DNA of 64,000 bases from Atrina japonica (GCA_030159075.1 BROG01000257.1:459501-523500), one strand, 5' to 3'; numbered from the stretch's first letter, positions 1-12,976 are shown. The notes: a model not told the origin generated them from the sequence alone. Translations and numbers: made by a program.

Positions 1-30
1 CCTTACAAACGTCAAACGATTATCATTCTT

Positions 31-390
31 GTGGGGCCTCCGTAGCCAGTGGTTAGAACATCGCACTTTGAACTGTCATATTGTAAATTTTGAGTTTACT
101 GGATGGGTGTAAATACGATGTGGCATGCCAGCTGGGTCGCTGACTCCTTCCTGATACCTGGTGCTGTCCCGTTTGGGATTCGCAATGGTTGTTCATGTTG
201 AGACCGTCGTATATCAGCAAGCTTGACCTTTTCAACAAACTTGAGCTTTTCACCGTACTTGACCTTTTCGTCAAATTTGACCTTTTTCATCGAATTAGAA
301 AGGTTTCGACATGCCACTAGGGGACGGTGACTTCTTCCGGACACCTAGCCCTATCCCGTTTGGGATTCGCAATTGTTTTTCATGTTGATA
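31..390 (+). repeat. SINE-like dispersed repeat with an internal duplicated block
   Basis: The first part (about 40-75) has a tRNA-like promoter look (TAGCCAGTGGTTAGAAC). A block of about 80 bases at 123-206, containing CCCGTTTGGGATTCGCAAT, recurs at about 309-390. Between the two lie four imperfect 18-base repeats (219-290) built on CTTGACCTTTTC. ORFs here are low-complexity by-products of these repeats. The exact family was not recognised. Confidence 0.5.
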
Positions 391-480
391 CTATTTTCTC
401 ATCCAATTCTTATGGACTTGACTTTCGATTATCAATTTTTAATTACACCCAACCAGTAAAATAAAAATTTACAACATAGC

Positions 481-690
481 AGAACCATGAAGCCTCTCAC
501 TTCTGGTCAGCACAGTTTCGAGGCCCGGTGGAACTTAAGCTTATTTTTTGAGAGAATGTTTGCCAGTTTACATGCGAAAGGCCGATGGTTACTTCCCCGG
601 AAAACTACAACCGGATTCTCACCTCCGTCATCATGAAACGGCTGCTATATAACTGAAAAATTGTTGATTGTGGCGTTTAAAAACTTTTCA
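481..690 (+). repeat. tRNA-derived SINE body, 5' truncated
   Basis: The order of blocks (CTCTCAC..GGTCAGC, then GAGAGAATGTTTGCCAGTTTAC, then TACTTCCCCGG, then CGGATTCTCACCTCC, then TATATAACTGAAAAATTGTTG) is the same as in the SINE copies at 9265-9440, 39375-39620 and 43755-43965. The 3' end GTGGCGTTTAAA is the usual tail of this bivalve family. The tRNA head is missing or unrecognisable. Confidence 0.6.
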
Positions 691-699
691 AAATTAACA

Positions 700-3382
700 A
701 AAATCAAATCAATTTTGTATTACAGCAATACTTTGTTGTATAAAAACGTACTTTGAGCAATGCAAGATAATATGTAACTCATAATTGTGGGTTTTTTTAC
801 AAAGGGACAATGAAATGGAATTAAAGCGCCTTCGGAAGTTCGTAAAACTTGGATACAATTTTCTTTTTTGGTGCTATTTTTTACATGAGTCTCATGTTGT
901 AGGCGTAAACCTTTTCTAATGTTAGACATGCGCACTTATAAATATGATTCAACTCGTATGGGAAATGAAAGATGAAATTATATCGACTGATTGCAAACAA
1001 ATAAACAGACATATAATCTGTTGTTCAATGTATATTACCGTATCAATGGCTGTAGGTTAAGTTTTGTGTTCAATATTGATAAAGAGTTTGCGCAAAGACA
1101 AAATCAATATGAATTAAATTCAATCTATAAATAACAACATCTGTCTCTCTCACTCCGGGCTACTTTTTTGTTCTAAATGTTTTTTAATACTTTCCATGAG
1201 TAAATATCAATTCCTGTCTGATCCAGATATTTGTCATAATCCAGGAATTATCATAAAATTTACGTAAATTCTATGCCATTGTTCAAATATAAAATATATA
1301 AAAGGTATAAACATTAAAATAAAATATATATTTCGCCGAAGTTTCTAAATAAACTTTAAAAATGTTTTGTTATTTATTCAATATATATATTCTCTGAGGG
1401 GGGGGGGAATGGCATTTGTCTAATGCTGATATATAATTATTATAATTAATGGTTTCCCCTTAATGTCATCTGCACATACAGATGTCATTTTAAGTGGTCA
1501 GTTGTCTCACGCTGATTTATATCGGTTTTCTTCCCAGTGCCGTTTGTATCTACATATGTCTCATACTTTTCCGGCAACATATTTTTCAAAACAGCAAAAC
1601 AAATTTGCTTTTAGAAAATCGTTTGATTTTTCAAATATTGGAAAACAAGTACTTGATATTGTGCAATTATGCGACGATATAATTATTTGTTTTTTTTTTC
1701 ATCAGGGATCACCAAAGAAGAACACGTTTTGTCGGAAGAATTTGCATAAGGTTTATGGCATACAAAGTCACTTAATTTGATTTTTGATTAAAAATAAACC
1801 AAGTAATCCATTGCACATAAAAGTTCTATAACTAATGTTTTCAAATGGAGGGAGATCTGACTAGTGTTCAAGCACAGCCCCAATATTTAAATTTATTAAA
1901 TACACTTATAGAAATTTTAACAATCGCTAAAGTATATATAAATATATGTATACAAGTCTTTGTCAGTTTACTCCACAGACAAACATTTTTTTGTCATACT
2001 GTGGAGGCCAGTTTTAAAGGCGGGAGAAAGAACTCGATTACAAAGCAGAAGAAAGCACACATCTTTCCGCAACTGGCAAAATTTCTCACAAATTATCAAA
2101 ATTATATAATTCAATAAGTCAGTACGCTACATACAATTACAGTTTGTATATATTACAAAAGACACGGTCTGTATAGGTCAACATGTAGGACTACTCATCA
2201 TTTGAGACGCAACTTTCATATTCGCTCAGTGTCAGGTATTACTATGGTTTTAACATTGCGGACATTGCGCCATTAACCAGGCAATGCTTTAATAAGAGGC
2301 TACTAGCGTTGTGGCGAAAAGGCAGATACTAAACTGAAAACGATATGTCGTAATAGATCGATATTTTATAATGTAGTTTATTTTGATAACAGGTTCATAT
2401 CTTGCCAAATGACAGATCTTTAAAATTTCATATCGAATCACGCAAGGTAATTAATGCTTGTTTTGTACTGTGCTTCGTACATTTTTTCCTTCGTCAAGTG
2501 TATTGGACCCCTCAAATGCATATATTCATTAATGTTGGAACTTGCCGAGATATCGTATTGCGTTCTGATTTTACCTGAGTTATGTGATTTAAGTGCTTCT
2601 TTTGATATGTCTGATGTTACGTCCGTCCACATAACTGCTAGGTCTCACTCAAACTTCAACATATCAAGTTGACATTCTATTGTGATGGAAACTTTCCGCA
2701 TTTATGATACTTTAAGCCATTTTTTCGAAATTAGAAATTGTTTAGCAGTTGATATGACAGCTTAAAGCAAAGTCAAACCCAATCGATATATGGATTTTAT
2801 GCCCCTGTTGTAAAAGACATATTGAAATCCTTGTCAACTGAAATATTCACTAACAACAAATAAATCCGCTGCACCAATCCGATCTCGGTCGGAGTTACTA
2901 TTTCTTAACTTTAGTTTTTAGATGTAATATATACTGAATTCATTCTGTAAGAGTGGATATCTCTATTAATCTTATCAATATTGAAACAATTACTATTACG
3001 CTAAAGACATTAGACATTTTATGATGTCCTCTGATTATGCACTCAAATACTGGGCACTGCACTAATGAATGTTTGTCTTTAATTTGAATGGAATTGTTTT
3101 GTAATGTTAACTTTTTCATAAAAAGGAATTAGGAAATAAGAAATACAGTACAATCCTGATGATAAATATACGCTAGTTATGATCTCGTTTATCCGGAATT
3201 CCGGATATCTCGAAGTAGAAGTGGTCCCGTGAATTTTGAGACAACGGAATTCCACTATACTACTCACTACGGCACAGTTAAAATATTAGAATAAACCTTA
3301 AACTTTGGAGTCTAAGGAATTTGGAAGAAATGAAGCTTGATTCACCGGTATCATCGGTGTTGTGAAAAATCTAAGTCTACAG
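700..3382. other. AT-rich intergenic stretch, no supported gene
   Basis: About 2.7 kb of AT-rich DNA. The longest ORF (1463-1780, 105 codons) has no recognisable domain, no coding-like composition and no clear splice context. A short poly-G run is at about 1399. No repeat family was recognised here. Confidence 0.5.
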
Positions 3383-3817
3383 TTAAAAGGGCATTACTGG
3401 CGTTTACAAAAATAAATTCTACTTTTAATACTTGTACTTGATGTGCAATAACATATAGGAGCTATACAGAGGATCAAAATCTTATATTATATTTTGTGAA
3501 AATAAAGTCAGGTCATTTGTGATATGCATATACAAAAAGACAATAAAAAAAAAATTAACACAAAAAAAAAAAATATAAATTTAATTAAATAAAACACACA
3601 CACACTAAAAAAAAAATAAAACAAAAAACAAAACAAAAAAAAACACACACACACACACACAAAAAATAACAACAAAAAAAAAACAATAAACTAACATTAA
3701 AATATAATACAAAAAAAAACAAAAAATAATAAAAAAAAATTAAAAACCATAAAAATAACATCAAAATAATTAAAATAAAAAACAAACAAAAGACACAATA
3801 AACACACACACACACGA

Positions 3818-3851
<34 letters not shown>

Positions 3852-4121
3852 CAAACACACCAGACACACCCACAATAAAAAAAATAGAACAACCAAAAAT
3901 AAATTAATTTAAAAAATATAAAAAAAAATAAAAAAAAAAAAAACAAAAATAAAAAAATAAACAATATACAATAATAATACACAAAGTAAGGATGAATTAA
4001 TCAATTGCAAGTGAATAATAGCGAAACCTGGTTTCTCAAGCAATTTACAAAATATATCGGAAACCTTTAAAAATATTATGCCTGCGTATATCTCTTTTTT
4101 TATTTCATATCAAGAGAAATT

Positions 4122-4123
<2 letters not shown>
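3383..4123 (-). mobile_element. TTAA-flanked MITE copy, swollen by A-rich sequence
   Basis: The left end reads TTAAAAGGGCATTACTGG, followed by CTACTTTTAATACTTGTACTTGATG and TATATTTTGTGAAAATAAAG. This is the reverse complement of the right half of the 59372-59682 element, with mismatches. After the A-rich insert, sequence at about 4024-4110 (CCTGGTTTCTCAAGCAATTTAC, then TGCCTGCGTATATCTCTTTTTTTAT) matches the remaining half of the same family as seen at 49313-49660. The far end is decayed, but TTAA occurs at 4120-4123. It is an old, interrupted copy. Confidence 0.65.
3544..3975. repeat. A-rich/CA low-complexity tract
   Basis: Long runs of A are broken by single T bases and CACACA blocks. It lies inside the MITE copy at 3383-4123 and appears to have expanded from the A-run of that element. 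The Phe/Val/Cys-rich ORF on the - strand here is an artefact. Confidence 0.85.
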
Positions 4124-4155
<32 letters not shown>

Positions 4156-4400
4156 ACGGGATGATGTCATACGTTAGGAGTGAATCCTAGGCATTACAAA
4201 AACGTTTCACTGAACACCTATGGTATTTTTACATTACACTATTCACTAAGGTATATTACTTTACACTACACACTAATGGTACTTTTATGTTACCTTACAC
4301 ACTAACGGTATTATACGTTTCACTACACACTAACGGTATTTTTTACATTAGACCACCCATTAAAGTATTTTTACGTTACACTACACAATAACGATATTTT
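4124..4400. repeat. (AC)n followed by a decayed tandem repeat
   Basis: (CA) dinucleotides run to 4151. From about 4205 to 4400 an imperfect unit of about 38-45 bases recurs, built on ACACTACACACTAACGGTATTTTTAC. It looks like an old minisatellite. Confidence 0.6.
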
Positions 4401-4824
4401 CAGGGATATGAACAGTTGGTTACAAATAGAGTGATGTAATATTTGTTAAGATCAAAGCAATAAGTTATGGGTGCTGAAAAAGTAATAAAGTGAAACATGT
4501 CCAGTTTGGCTGTGGTTGAATAGGAAACACATGTTTTCTTTTCATAACATCAAGATATTTATGTCAAATTTATGATATTTTATATATCAGAATTTACTTT
4601 TAAATGGGCAATTGTTTTCAAAATTATTTAAGATTTGTATGAAATATACAAAAATGTTCAGATGCGAGTGCTGAGTAAATATGGTGACTTCCGGACCAAA
4701 TATCAAAATAGCGATTTTTATCATTTGGGAAATTTGAAATTACATCGGATTTGCAGGACTTCCCGAACGCAGTTGCTAAAATATTTATCTTTGTGATCAG
4801 AATAATACCTATTAGACTGGGACC

Positions 4825-4935
4825 ACGGAACCACGGCGGGTTAAACTAATCAACATGGGATTCTTACTCCTTCAGGACACCTGGTTCCAGCTTTTGGTTT
4901 ATCCAGAGGTCCGTGTTTGTCCAAACTTCACATTG
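4825..4935 (+). mobile_element. Penelope-like element 3' tail fragment
   Basis: CACGGCGGGT, CTTACTCCTTCAGGACACCTG and CCAGAGGTCCGTGTTTGTCC occur in the same order as in the tail segments at 11478-11665, 47530-47740 and elsewhere. It is diverged and lacks the terminal TATACTTTGGTATCTG part. Confidence 0.55.
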
Positions 4936-5287
4936 TAAGGACAGCATTATAGTTCAAACGTTGTTAATTGTACTTGCATACGTTTACTGACTGAAGGTAA
5001 AGTGTAGTACCTGTAAGGAAGTAAAAAGGCACTGAAAAAAAAGATGCATATTGCATGATCTGGTGCTGTGACATTCATCTCTTTGATCTATGATCACTTT
5101 TACCTTTCCTTCTTAGATATAGATCCTGCACTTACCGGAACGTTTACGACTCCTAGATGACATTTGCCTGTCTCGAATTATGATACGTATAATCTCGACA
5201 TCTATTTTGTCCACTACTAATACAACGTAAAAGTCATATATACTTACTTTACAAACGTACAATGATCCACTTCAGATTCATTAGTCA

Positions 5288-5575
5288 GAGATCACATTAC
5301 GTAATAACATAAGTACCAGTTCGTCCTCGTTCTTATGTGAATGAGTGATAAGTTTATCTATATAAATTACATACGGTGAAGAATTTTTATAAAATGTTTC
5401 GATGTATTGAATTGTATGTGTGATAATTAGGAGTAATTATATGTAATGTTTGACAATTCATATCTGTAACCGTAAAACACTTTCGAATAATTAAAGGAAA
5501 CTTAAATACGAAATGACGATAAAGGCACCTGTGATAAATAAAATGTTTGAATGAAAATGAAAAAACCGTATCTGA
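5288..5575 (+). repeat. Dispersed repeat, copy A (partner at 11078-11330)
   Basis: From GATCACATTACGTAATAA to AATAAAATGTTTGAATGA this stretch matches 11078-11330 almost throughout, including an identical central run TAAAATGTTTCGATGTATTG. No coding capacity, tRNA head or clear terminal inverted repeat was seen, so the class is unknown. Confidence 0.75.
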
Positions 5576-6114
5576 GTAGCTATGTACTCAAAACACAGAA
5601 AGATGGACATGATTGACAAATGATAGACTATGATTTATCGATATACGCCTGTTTTAACATAAATGTGTAAGGGGTTAAAGGTCATCAGGAAAATATGAAT
5701 TATATGTATACTGTAGTTAATCTTCCTTTCTCAAATATTTTGTCATATGTTTTACGTTGTCATCATGTAGCAGCACTTTCGAGTGATAAAAATCATAAAA
5801 TTATTTTTTTATCTTCTAAAGAAGTTATTTATTTCTGAAATTACAAAGAAAATATACATTTCTTTACATTACTTATAGATACTATTGTCATGAGTGCGTG
5901 TGTAACATTTTCCAATTACTTAAATCTGACATGTATATCAACATTAACTCTATAAGTAACTCGCTAACAGTTCAAAATAAAAATAGGACCAGCTGCCAAT
6001 ACAAACCCAAAAATAGTCACTGAAACGCATAGATGCTCTTGATATAAATAATTAATATATAACTACTTAAGCAATGAACAAGTAGTGCTTTGTATGGGAC
6101 AGGGCTCCGATAAA

Positions 6115-6197
6115 GCACTCGGCCACTCGTCCTGCCCGAGTTAAAATAGTCGAGTGCCGAGTGAATTGTTCAGTCCGACTCGTCCGTGTGCCGAGTA
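6115..6197. promoter_or_regulatory. Subterminal ACTCG/CGAGT repeats of the hAT element
   Basis: Seven copies of ACTCG or its complement CGAGT lie within about 85 bases just inside the left terminus, including the inverted pair GCACTCGGC and GCCGAGTG. Subterminal arrays of short motifs are typical transposase-binding regions in hAT elements. The binding role is inferred. Confidence 0.5.
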
Positions 6198-6516
6198 AGA
6201 TTTTCTTCAGTTGTTTGTTCATTTGGAAAAAAAACAAATTAAAACAAGATTTACTGATGGTCCGTGTAATTTTAATCGTATGGTTATACTTAATCAGCCG
6301 TAAAACATACGCGAATGGTCTTACCTTAACATGACGTAAGCCTACATTACTGTTTTACAACTAACCTCGCTTGCCAGAATCGGGGGTTCTTCAAACGCTT
6401 TTTGTCATTAAAGAGACATACAAGTCAATAACAAAACGTTAAAGGGAAGTGCGCATGTTTGACGTTTCGTTGCTGCTTCCTTCACAACAGAAAGCTGAAG
6501 TTATCGGTATCAAAAT

Positions 6517-8805
6517 ATGGCATGCGGATCACACAAATCAATCTTAAGCTTTTTTAAAACAAGCGCGAGTGACACAGATAAACAACAGCGTGAACATGAA
6601 AAAGATCGTAATGAATCCAGTGACAAAGGTCCGGCAAAGAAAAAGCGAAAATTTAATAAAGATTGGGTTAAAAAATACCCGTGGGTGGTTTACGATGACG
6701 ATCAAGATGTCCATGTACTCCAAGTTTTGTAGGGAGTACCCAACTATTGCCGATACTAAGTCTACGCTGTTTAAAGGTACTGGTTCTGGGGGGAATTGTC
6801 GTGAGGACACATTACACTTCCATCAGAAATCATTAAAACACCTGGCCCGTGAAGGGAAATGGAATGTGATAAAACATAATGCTAAGCCTCTTGAACAGGT
6901 TGTGACAAATGGATGCTGCAACAAGACAAAGAATGTCAGCTTTGTTCAGTTCATCATATTTTATTGCCACAGAAAATATCCCCTTTATTAAGTTTAAAAG
7001 CCTCTGTGAGTTACAGATGAAAAATGGGGTTGACTTGGGAACAATGTATCATAATGATGATGCATGTAAAAATGTTATTGATGCAATTTCTTTAACTGAG
7101 AAGGCAAAAAAATATATGATGAATTGAACAAAGCTAGATTCATTTCAGTTTTGGCTGATGGTTCAACTGATTCCTCGGTTATTGAACAGAGACAATTTTT
7201 GTGCGTTTTTGTAGGCAACAATGGTTTACCTGTTACCCAGTTTGTTGATATTGTGTCCCCTTTGTCCTCTGCTACTGCAGATGGTGTATTGAAAAAGTAT
7301 AGATAAAAGGCTTAGAAGGTGTTGGACTTGATGTACAAAAACTGAACGAAAAAATTATTGGATGTAATTTTGATGGGGCATCTGTTATGATGGGTAGTAA
7401 AGGTGGTGTTTCTGTCAAAATTCAGGAGAGACTAGATGGTAGGAAAATTATGATTATCCAATCATTCATTATGTGTTGCCCATAATCTAGAGCTTGCGGT
7501 GTTAGATGCTGTGAAGGGTATTTCATATTTGGCAACTTTTCAGTCTACTGTCCCAACAAGTGTTTAAGTTCTATTATTATTCCCCCAAAAGAAGGAGGGA
7601 ATTAGTTGAAATTGCCTCTGTTCTGGATGAAGACAGTATCCATCAAACTGGTTTACAAAAAACTAGATGGGTTGCTAGTAGGTATAGGGGCATTACTGGC
7701 CCTTGAAAAAAGTTTACCATCTGTTGTCATATAAATCATGCAGCAAGTGTGGGCAAAGGGGATAGATAAGGCATAGGGCAAAGGGCATAGTGACAGAACT
7801 TTTGTAATGAAAGGTTTATGAGATTTCTTTACTTTATGTTGGATGTGACTAAGGTCATAAGTAACATCAGCAGACAATTCCAAAATGATCATTTGATGAT
7901 CTCGGATGTGTCAGTTAAAACTGGAAGGTAGGGATGTTAAGGCTTGTTGAACTGAAAAATGGTAAGGGGGGAGTTTATTTCCAAGATGAAAGCAAATCTT
8001 AACCCCACATATGACTTTGCCTGTGGAAAAAATGGGTCCTCAGAAAGTGAAGATTACAAAATCTACAATGAATTTTGAAAATGTATTTGTTTCATTCTTA
8101 GACAATATTATTTCTTATGTTGACAAAAGATTCCAGAATTTCCAATGTCCGCCCATCAGCCTGTTTTCTGTTTTTGACTATACTACCTGGCCAAAATTTC
8201 CAAGTCTCTCTCAGTTTGGTATTCAGCAGATTCAAAGTTTGACTGATTTTTTTAAATCTTTGTTGTCTGAAAATGAGATTCAAAACTAGCTTGAGCAATG
8301 GGCTAGAGTTGAAAGTGAGACTTAACAGGCAAAGGGAAGTTGCTCCATTTGATACCTACACCTCACTGCTTCAGGCTAGACCAGCAGATTTGTCCTCCAT
8401 ATTGCTCCTTGTTGAGATCATGTATTCTATATCACCAAGCACTGCCAAATGTGTGAGGAGTTTTTCAGCTATGAATCCCCCCCCGAATTAAAACTGGGCT
8501 TCAGAAGCTCGCTAAATCAAGCAAATCTGTGTAATCTAATGAGAAATTTCAAATATGGATTCTTCTCTCACAGATTTTGATCCTATACCTTCAGTTGATA
8601 CTTGGCTAAGTATGGCAAAAACAACACGGCACATTAAGCAACACACTGTTAGTGCTGCTAGTACTTCACGGGCACTCCCCTCAGACCAGAACCTGAAGTG
8701 ACTGCAGATAATAATCAATACGCCAGATGTACTTGAACTGTACTGTACAAGTGACTCGGAGTCAGATGATAATTTGATGGACAAAGATAACATTTGAACA
8801 TTTTT
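6517..8805 (+). pseudogene. hAT transposase (ZNF862/KIAA1586-like), multiply frameshifted
   Basis: Coding traces run through all three frames. The N-terminus (6517-6732) has a basic KKKRKF stretch and the start of a TTF-type zinc-finger region (WVKKYPW). A frameshift leads to CREYPTIADT and LHFHQKSLKHL (about 6720-6890). Next come SALFSSSYFIA (about 6930), FISVLADGSTDSSV (7136-7180, typical of the DUF4371 part of this family) and IIGCNFDGASVMMGSKGG (about 7355-7410). Near the end EIMYSISPSTAKC (about 8416-8455) marks the hAT C-terminal dimerisation domain, followed by a serine-rich tail (8555-8796). Stops and frameshifts separate these blocks, so no functional transposase is expected. The large middle part is only partly recognisable. 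Confidence 0.8.
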
Positions 8806-9264
8806 ATTCTTACATGTAGTTGGAGAATGTAAATTTTAACAGTCAAATAACCTCAAAATGATGTGGAAATGTGAAATTAAAGCTTAAGCATTGCATGAAT
8901 CATATAAAATACATGTAATTAAAATCATGTACATAGTAAGTGCAATTATGATGAAACATTTGTACCTTTCATGGTGGAGTGCTTTTAATATGTCGGTTGA
9001 GTGGTTTTGAAAATTTTATCTGAACCCTGATGGGAGTCTGTCGGTGTAAAGATATTCACCTGTTGAGCCGAAGTACACCACCTTTCGATTGATCTCTCTG
9101 CGATACATAGTTATAATACACCTTGTGAACGTTGTATACATCTCGAAGTTGAAACATTTACATGACGGACATATACTGCGTAACAATCTGTTTGGAAATA
9201 CGCTTACAAGCAATAAGACACACTATATTGTCGAATTTGAACTTGAATTTGAATGTATTTTTTC

Positions 9265-9440
9265 AGTTATATGGTGACGGCCAGGTTCTAATGGTGGAGA
9301 AAGGAACCCGGTTACAATGTACCCGGGAAGAGGTCACCGGCCTCTCGCAAGTAAACTGGCTAACTTTCTCACCTAAATCAGCTTAGGTTTAAGCGGGGCT
9401 CGAACCTGTGTCGACTAGAAGTGTTCTATTGTCGAGTTAA
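9265..9440 (-). repeat. tRNA-derived SINE
   Basis: On the - strand the order is AGGTTCGAGCCCCG (box B-like, about 9397), GTGAGAAAGTTAGCCAGTTTAC, GACCTCTTCCCGGGT, TTTCTCCACCATTAGAACCTGG and ATATAACTGAAAAAA. This is the same body as the copies at 481, 39375 and 43755. The head is diverged. Confidence 0.7.
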
Positions 9441-10017
9441 CAGATTATAGTTGGATTATAGAAATAATTTGCCCAACCAAAACACAATGTATTTGATTTC
9501 TAAAAAGTATTTTGAACAACGAATTCCTAAATATAGTGACAAAAATTCTGTTTACAGCTACTCATTTGTAAAAAATGTAAAATATATATTCAAATTAAAA
9601 TTCACCTGCATATACAAGTTTTCCAGAAATATTTGACAAGAATTGAATCATCTCAATATCAATGCATGCAACATATATATGATTAGCGTATGTTATTGCA
9701 AGGCTGTTATACAATATCAACATGACTGAAATTGTCCTCCATAGAAATGCAAGACTCAATAATGTAGATATGTTTGCTATGGTGAGAAAAATATGAAGTC
9801 TGCCACGTGTGTTGAAGTATTAAGAGCGGCGAACTGATAACATTTACGTTATGTGTAGACACAGATATAAGTGTAATACGTGGAATAGTGCTTCAAAACA
9901 TACGTATCCCAATATGTACGTATGGTATGTATTCTTTGACGAAGACGTTTGAATTATATTTGGCGAAATGAGTAAGTAATGTTATTGTTTTACAAGATTA
10001 TCTATCTATGTGCATTT

Positions 10018-10271
<254 letters not shown>

Positions 10272-10616
10272 CTTGTTATTTTCCTTGGTTGTAAAGTATA
10301 CGGAATTTAGATAAACCATTGTTGTACAAATCATTCAAACTGCATTTATTAAAATCCATAACAACAGTTTTGTACAAAACAATTCGTTGCGATTTTGTAA
10401 AGCCATTACTGTAAAAACAACGACGAATTCCTGTGGGTAACTGGTATATGTTAATGGTTCGCTTTAACTTTATTTAATACTGAATGTAATCGCAACATAC
10501 GGTAACCCTTGTATGTAGTATTGACCTGCTTAATTCTCGGAAATTAATCGACAAATTACACCAAAGCTCTGAACCTGTTCTCTACTTACAGACTATGAAT
10601 AGATTAGAGAAATAAG

Positions 10617-11070
10617 AAACACACACACATATGCACACGGACACGGACACATGCACACACACAAACGAACACACAAACACAAAATGCATACACACGAACA
10701 CATGCACGAACTCGCACAGACATAGACATTCGAACCCACATGTACACACGTACTTACAAACACACACAAACATATACGTGCACACACACGAGAACATACA
10801 TATGTATTGCACACTTGTGACACAGACACACAGACAAACACGATCACACAAATATGCACACACACATACACGACCACTCCTATCTATACACGAACACATG
10901 TACACATGAACACAAAATCATATATATATACGAATCCATATGTACAATGTTACAAACACAATCAAACATACACACACACACAGACACACACACACGAGAA
11001 CATTCATGTGTATTTCACACTGTGACACAGACACAGATACACACACGAACACATATATACAGACGAACAC
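10617..11070. repeat. CA-rich degenerate microsatellite region
   Basis: CACACA tracts are broken by point changes (ACACGAACACATG and similar). Parts repeat as larger blocks; for example GAGAACAT.CATATGTATT..CACACT occurs near 10790 and again near 10996. Thr/His-rich ORFs on either strand are by-products. Confidence 0.8.
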
Positions 11071-11077
11071 AATCATA

Positions 11078-11330
11078 TAAGGATCACATTACGTAATAAT
11101 TTCAGTACTAGTCCATCGTTGCTCTAATCTGGTAAATCTGTATAGATTACAAACGGTGAAGATTTTTTATAAAATGTTTCGATGTATTGAATTGTATGTG
11201 TGACAATTTGGAGTAATTATATGTAATGCTTGACAATTCTTCTTTGTAACAGTAAAACACTTTTTATCATTAAAGGAAACAAACATGACGATAAAGTCAC
11301 GTATGATAAATAAATGTTTGAATGACACAC
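11078..11330 (+). repeat. Dispersed repeat, copy B (partner at 5288-5575)
   Basis: It shares ATCACATTACGTAATAA, AATGTTTCGATGTATTGAAT, GGAGTAATTATATGTAATG and AAAGGAAAC with copy A in the same order, with short indels. A further partial start (GATCACATCATAATACTAAT) appears at 11386. It sits between two CA-rich microsatellite blocks. Confidence 0.75.
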
Positions 11331-11477
11331 ACGCACACAACCACGAACACATACACACAATCATACATACATACGAACATACAAAGATCACATCATAATA
11401 CTAATTACTTGTCCATCGTTGTTTTGTCTGAATATATCTGAAAACATCGAAAATTTAATTCATACATTTCTTAATAA

Positions 11478-11665
11478 TTTATTGACTGTGGACTCACGGC
11501 GGGTGTGACCGGTCGACAGGGGATGCTTTACTCCTCCATGGCACTTGATCCCACCTCTTGGTTTCCAGAGGTCCGTGTTTGTCCATTTTTACCGGAGTTG
11601 TATCTATGCCCTGGACATTCTATTGAATTATACTTTGGTATCTGATATTTTTATATTCCTTTAAC
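11478..11665 (+). mobile_element. Penelope-like element 3' tail, 5' truncated
   Basis: It begins at ATTGACTGTGGACTCACGGC and runs through GTGACCGGTCGACAGGGGATG, CTCCATGGCACTTGATCCCA, CCAGAGGTCCGTGTTTGTCC and TATACTTTGGTATCTGATAT. No reverse transcriptase coding sequence remains. The conserved CCTCTTGG..CCAGAGG hairpin is present. Confidence 0.8.
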
Positions 11666-11669
11666 AAAA

Positions 11670-12970
11670 CATCAAAATTGCCTTATACATTTTTTAAACC
11701 TCCATTTATTTGAGTCATTACATGGCGTTAATTTAAGTTCAAGATATCAGTTCAAATGATTAAACTTTTCCCCACAGCTGTAGGCTTCCGTATTTATTCT
11801 CTTATGTAATGCGCATATCAATTTACATGTCGTACTGTAAATAACACATTTTCCACTTAATCTATACGGCGTGAAACACAACACACATTACATGCATGCC
11901 TGGAGGGCAGATCGTTTTTATATATCAATTTCTAAGTGTAACCGATCATGTTTTTTAATACTTTACTTGATTGTATGGCCTACATCGTAAACAAAGTGTA
12001 AAAAGTGTAGTTAAGTATGCACACATATAATGCACTGTTTGTTTGTTTCTACTTCAATCAGAGTTCACCTCGTCACGCATTATCATGAGAAGTTTGAATA
12101 CGTTTTTGTATTGATTCCTGATCTGACAGAATGCATAATTAGCGATTTTTATCTGTACATTTGCAATAGTAGTGTAATCTTAAACTTTTTATCAAAAAAT
12201 AAACATTAAACATAAGAGAATATTGTTTATGTAAGGAAAGTGTATATGAATAATAAATTGTTAATTATAATTTTTATTTATATATATATTTTTTTATTTT
12301 GGTAGAACTTTCTGGAATTCTTAGCTTCAAATAAATTATTTTATTTGAAATGGCCAATCTTTGAGGAGGGTATATATTCGTAATTGTTTGCAATTCTCAT
12401 TATGGTATTTCCATTTCCTGTTCCACTTTCTCAGTATCAATGAATTGGTGTGAATTTGGAAGTTGTGTCTTTGGACTTGCCATGTTTATTTTTAACAATT
12501 TTGATTGCCGGAATTGATGCCACTCCAATTCCTTTCGATGTTCCAACTTTCATGAAGAATTTGGGCGGAGATGTGAAATATGACAGAGAGTGTCATTTGT
12601 ATGAGAGGGATACAAAATAACTTTTGTCCGTAATAGAAAAGTTTTGTATTTCTTTGTTTGTGCCTTCTCAAATTTTTTGACTTTGCAATATAAATTTGGA
12701 AATTTAAAACCACAAAATATTATTTAAACCCGGAACTGCAAATCCGTTAAGTGGTGGAGAATTTAATTGTTTTGTTTTTTGGAAATTCCCCAACTCACTC
12801 ACAATTTCTGGCTTAATTTGAAACGAGTCTGATCATTTCAAATTTTCACTTACCTGTAAAAGGGTCAGTGTTTGTACTGTTTTCAACTTTAGATGACTCT
12901 AAAAAAACTGTCATAGCTTGTATTAAGGAAGACATTTATTCATAATTATATCAAGAAAGGAATTTGTGCT
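11670..12970. other. AT-rich intergenic stretch
   Basis: No gene, RNA or repeat family was recognised. A short open segment near 12500-12620 on the + strand could be an upstream part of the retroelement fossil that follows, but nothing in it is diagnostic. Confidence 0.4.
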
Positions 12971-12976
12971 CCAGAA

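Larger units (their letters stand above)
6100..9029 (+). mobile_element. hAT-superfamily DNA transposon, decayed
   Basis: The element is bounded by CAGGGCTCCGATAAA at 6100-6114 and, at the other end, by a sequence whose reverse complement is CAGGGTTCAGATAAA (9015-9029). The two 15-base termini match at 13 positions. Each end is flanked directly by ATGGGA (6094-6099 and 9030-9035), which looks like a target-site duplication but is 6 bases, not the 8 usual for hAT. The internal transposase is broken. About 230 bases of 3' non-coding DNA follow the last coding traces. Confidence 0.8.

Noticed and set aside
1463..1780. 105-codon ORF as a gene
   Set aside because: No domain, no splice or promoter context, and AT-rich composition like its surroundings. 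Left as unexplained.
3585..3896. 103-codon Phe/Cys/Val-rich 'membrane protein' on the - strand
   Set aside because: It comes from the A-rich/CA low-complexity tract, with no start context or homologue.
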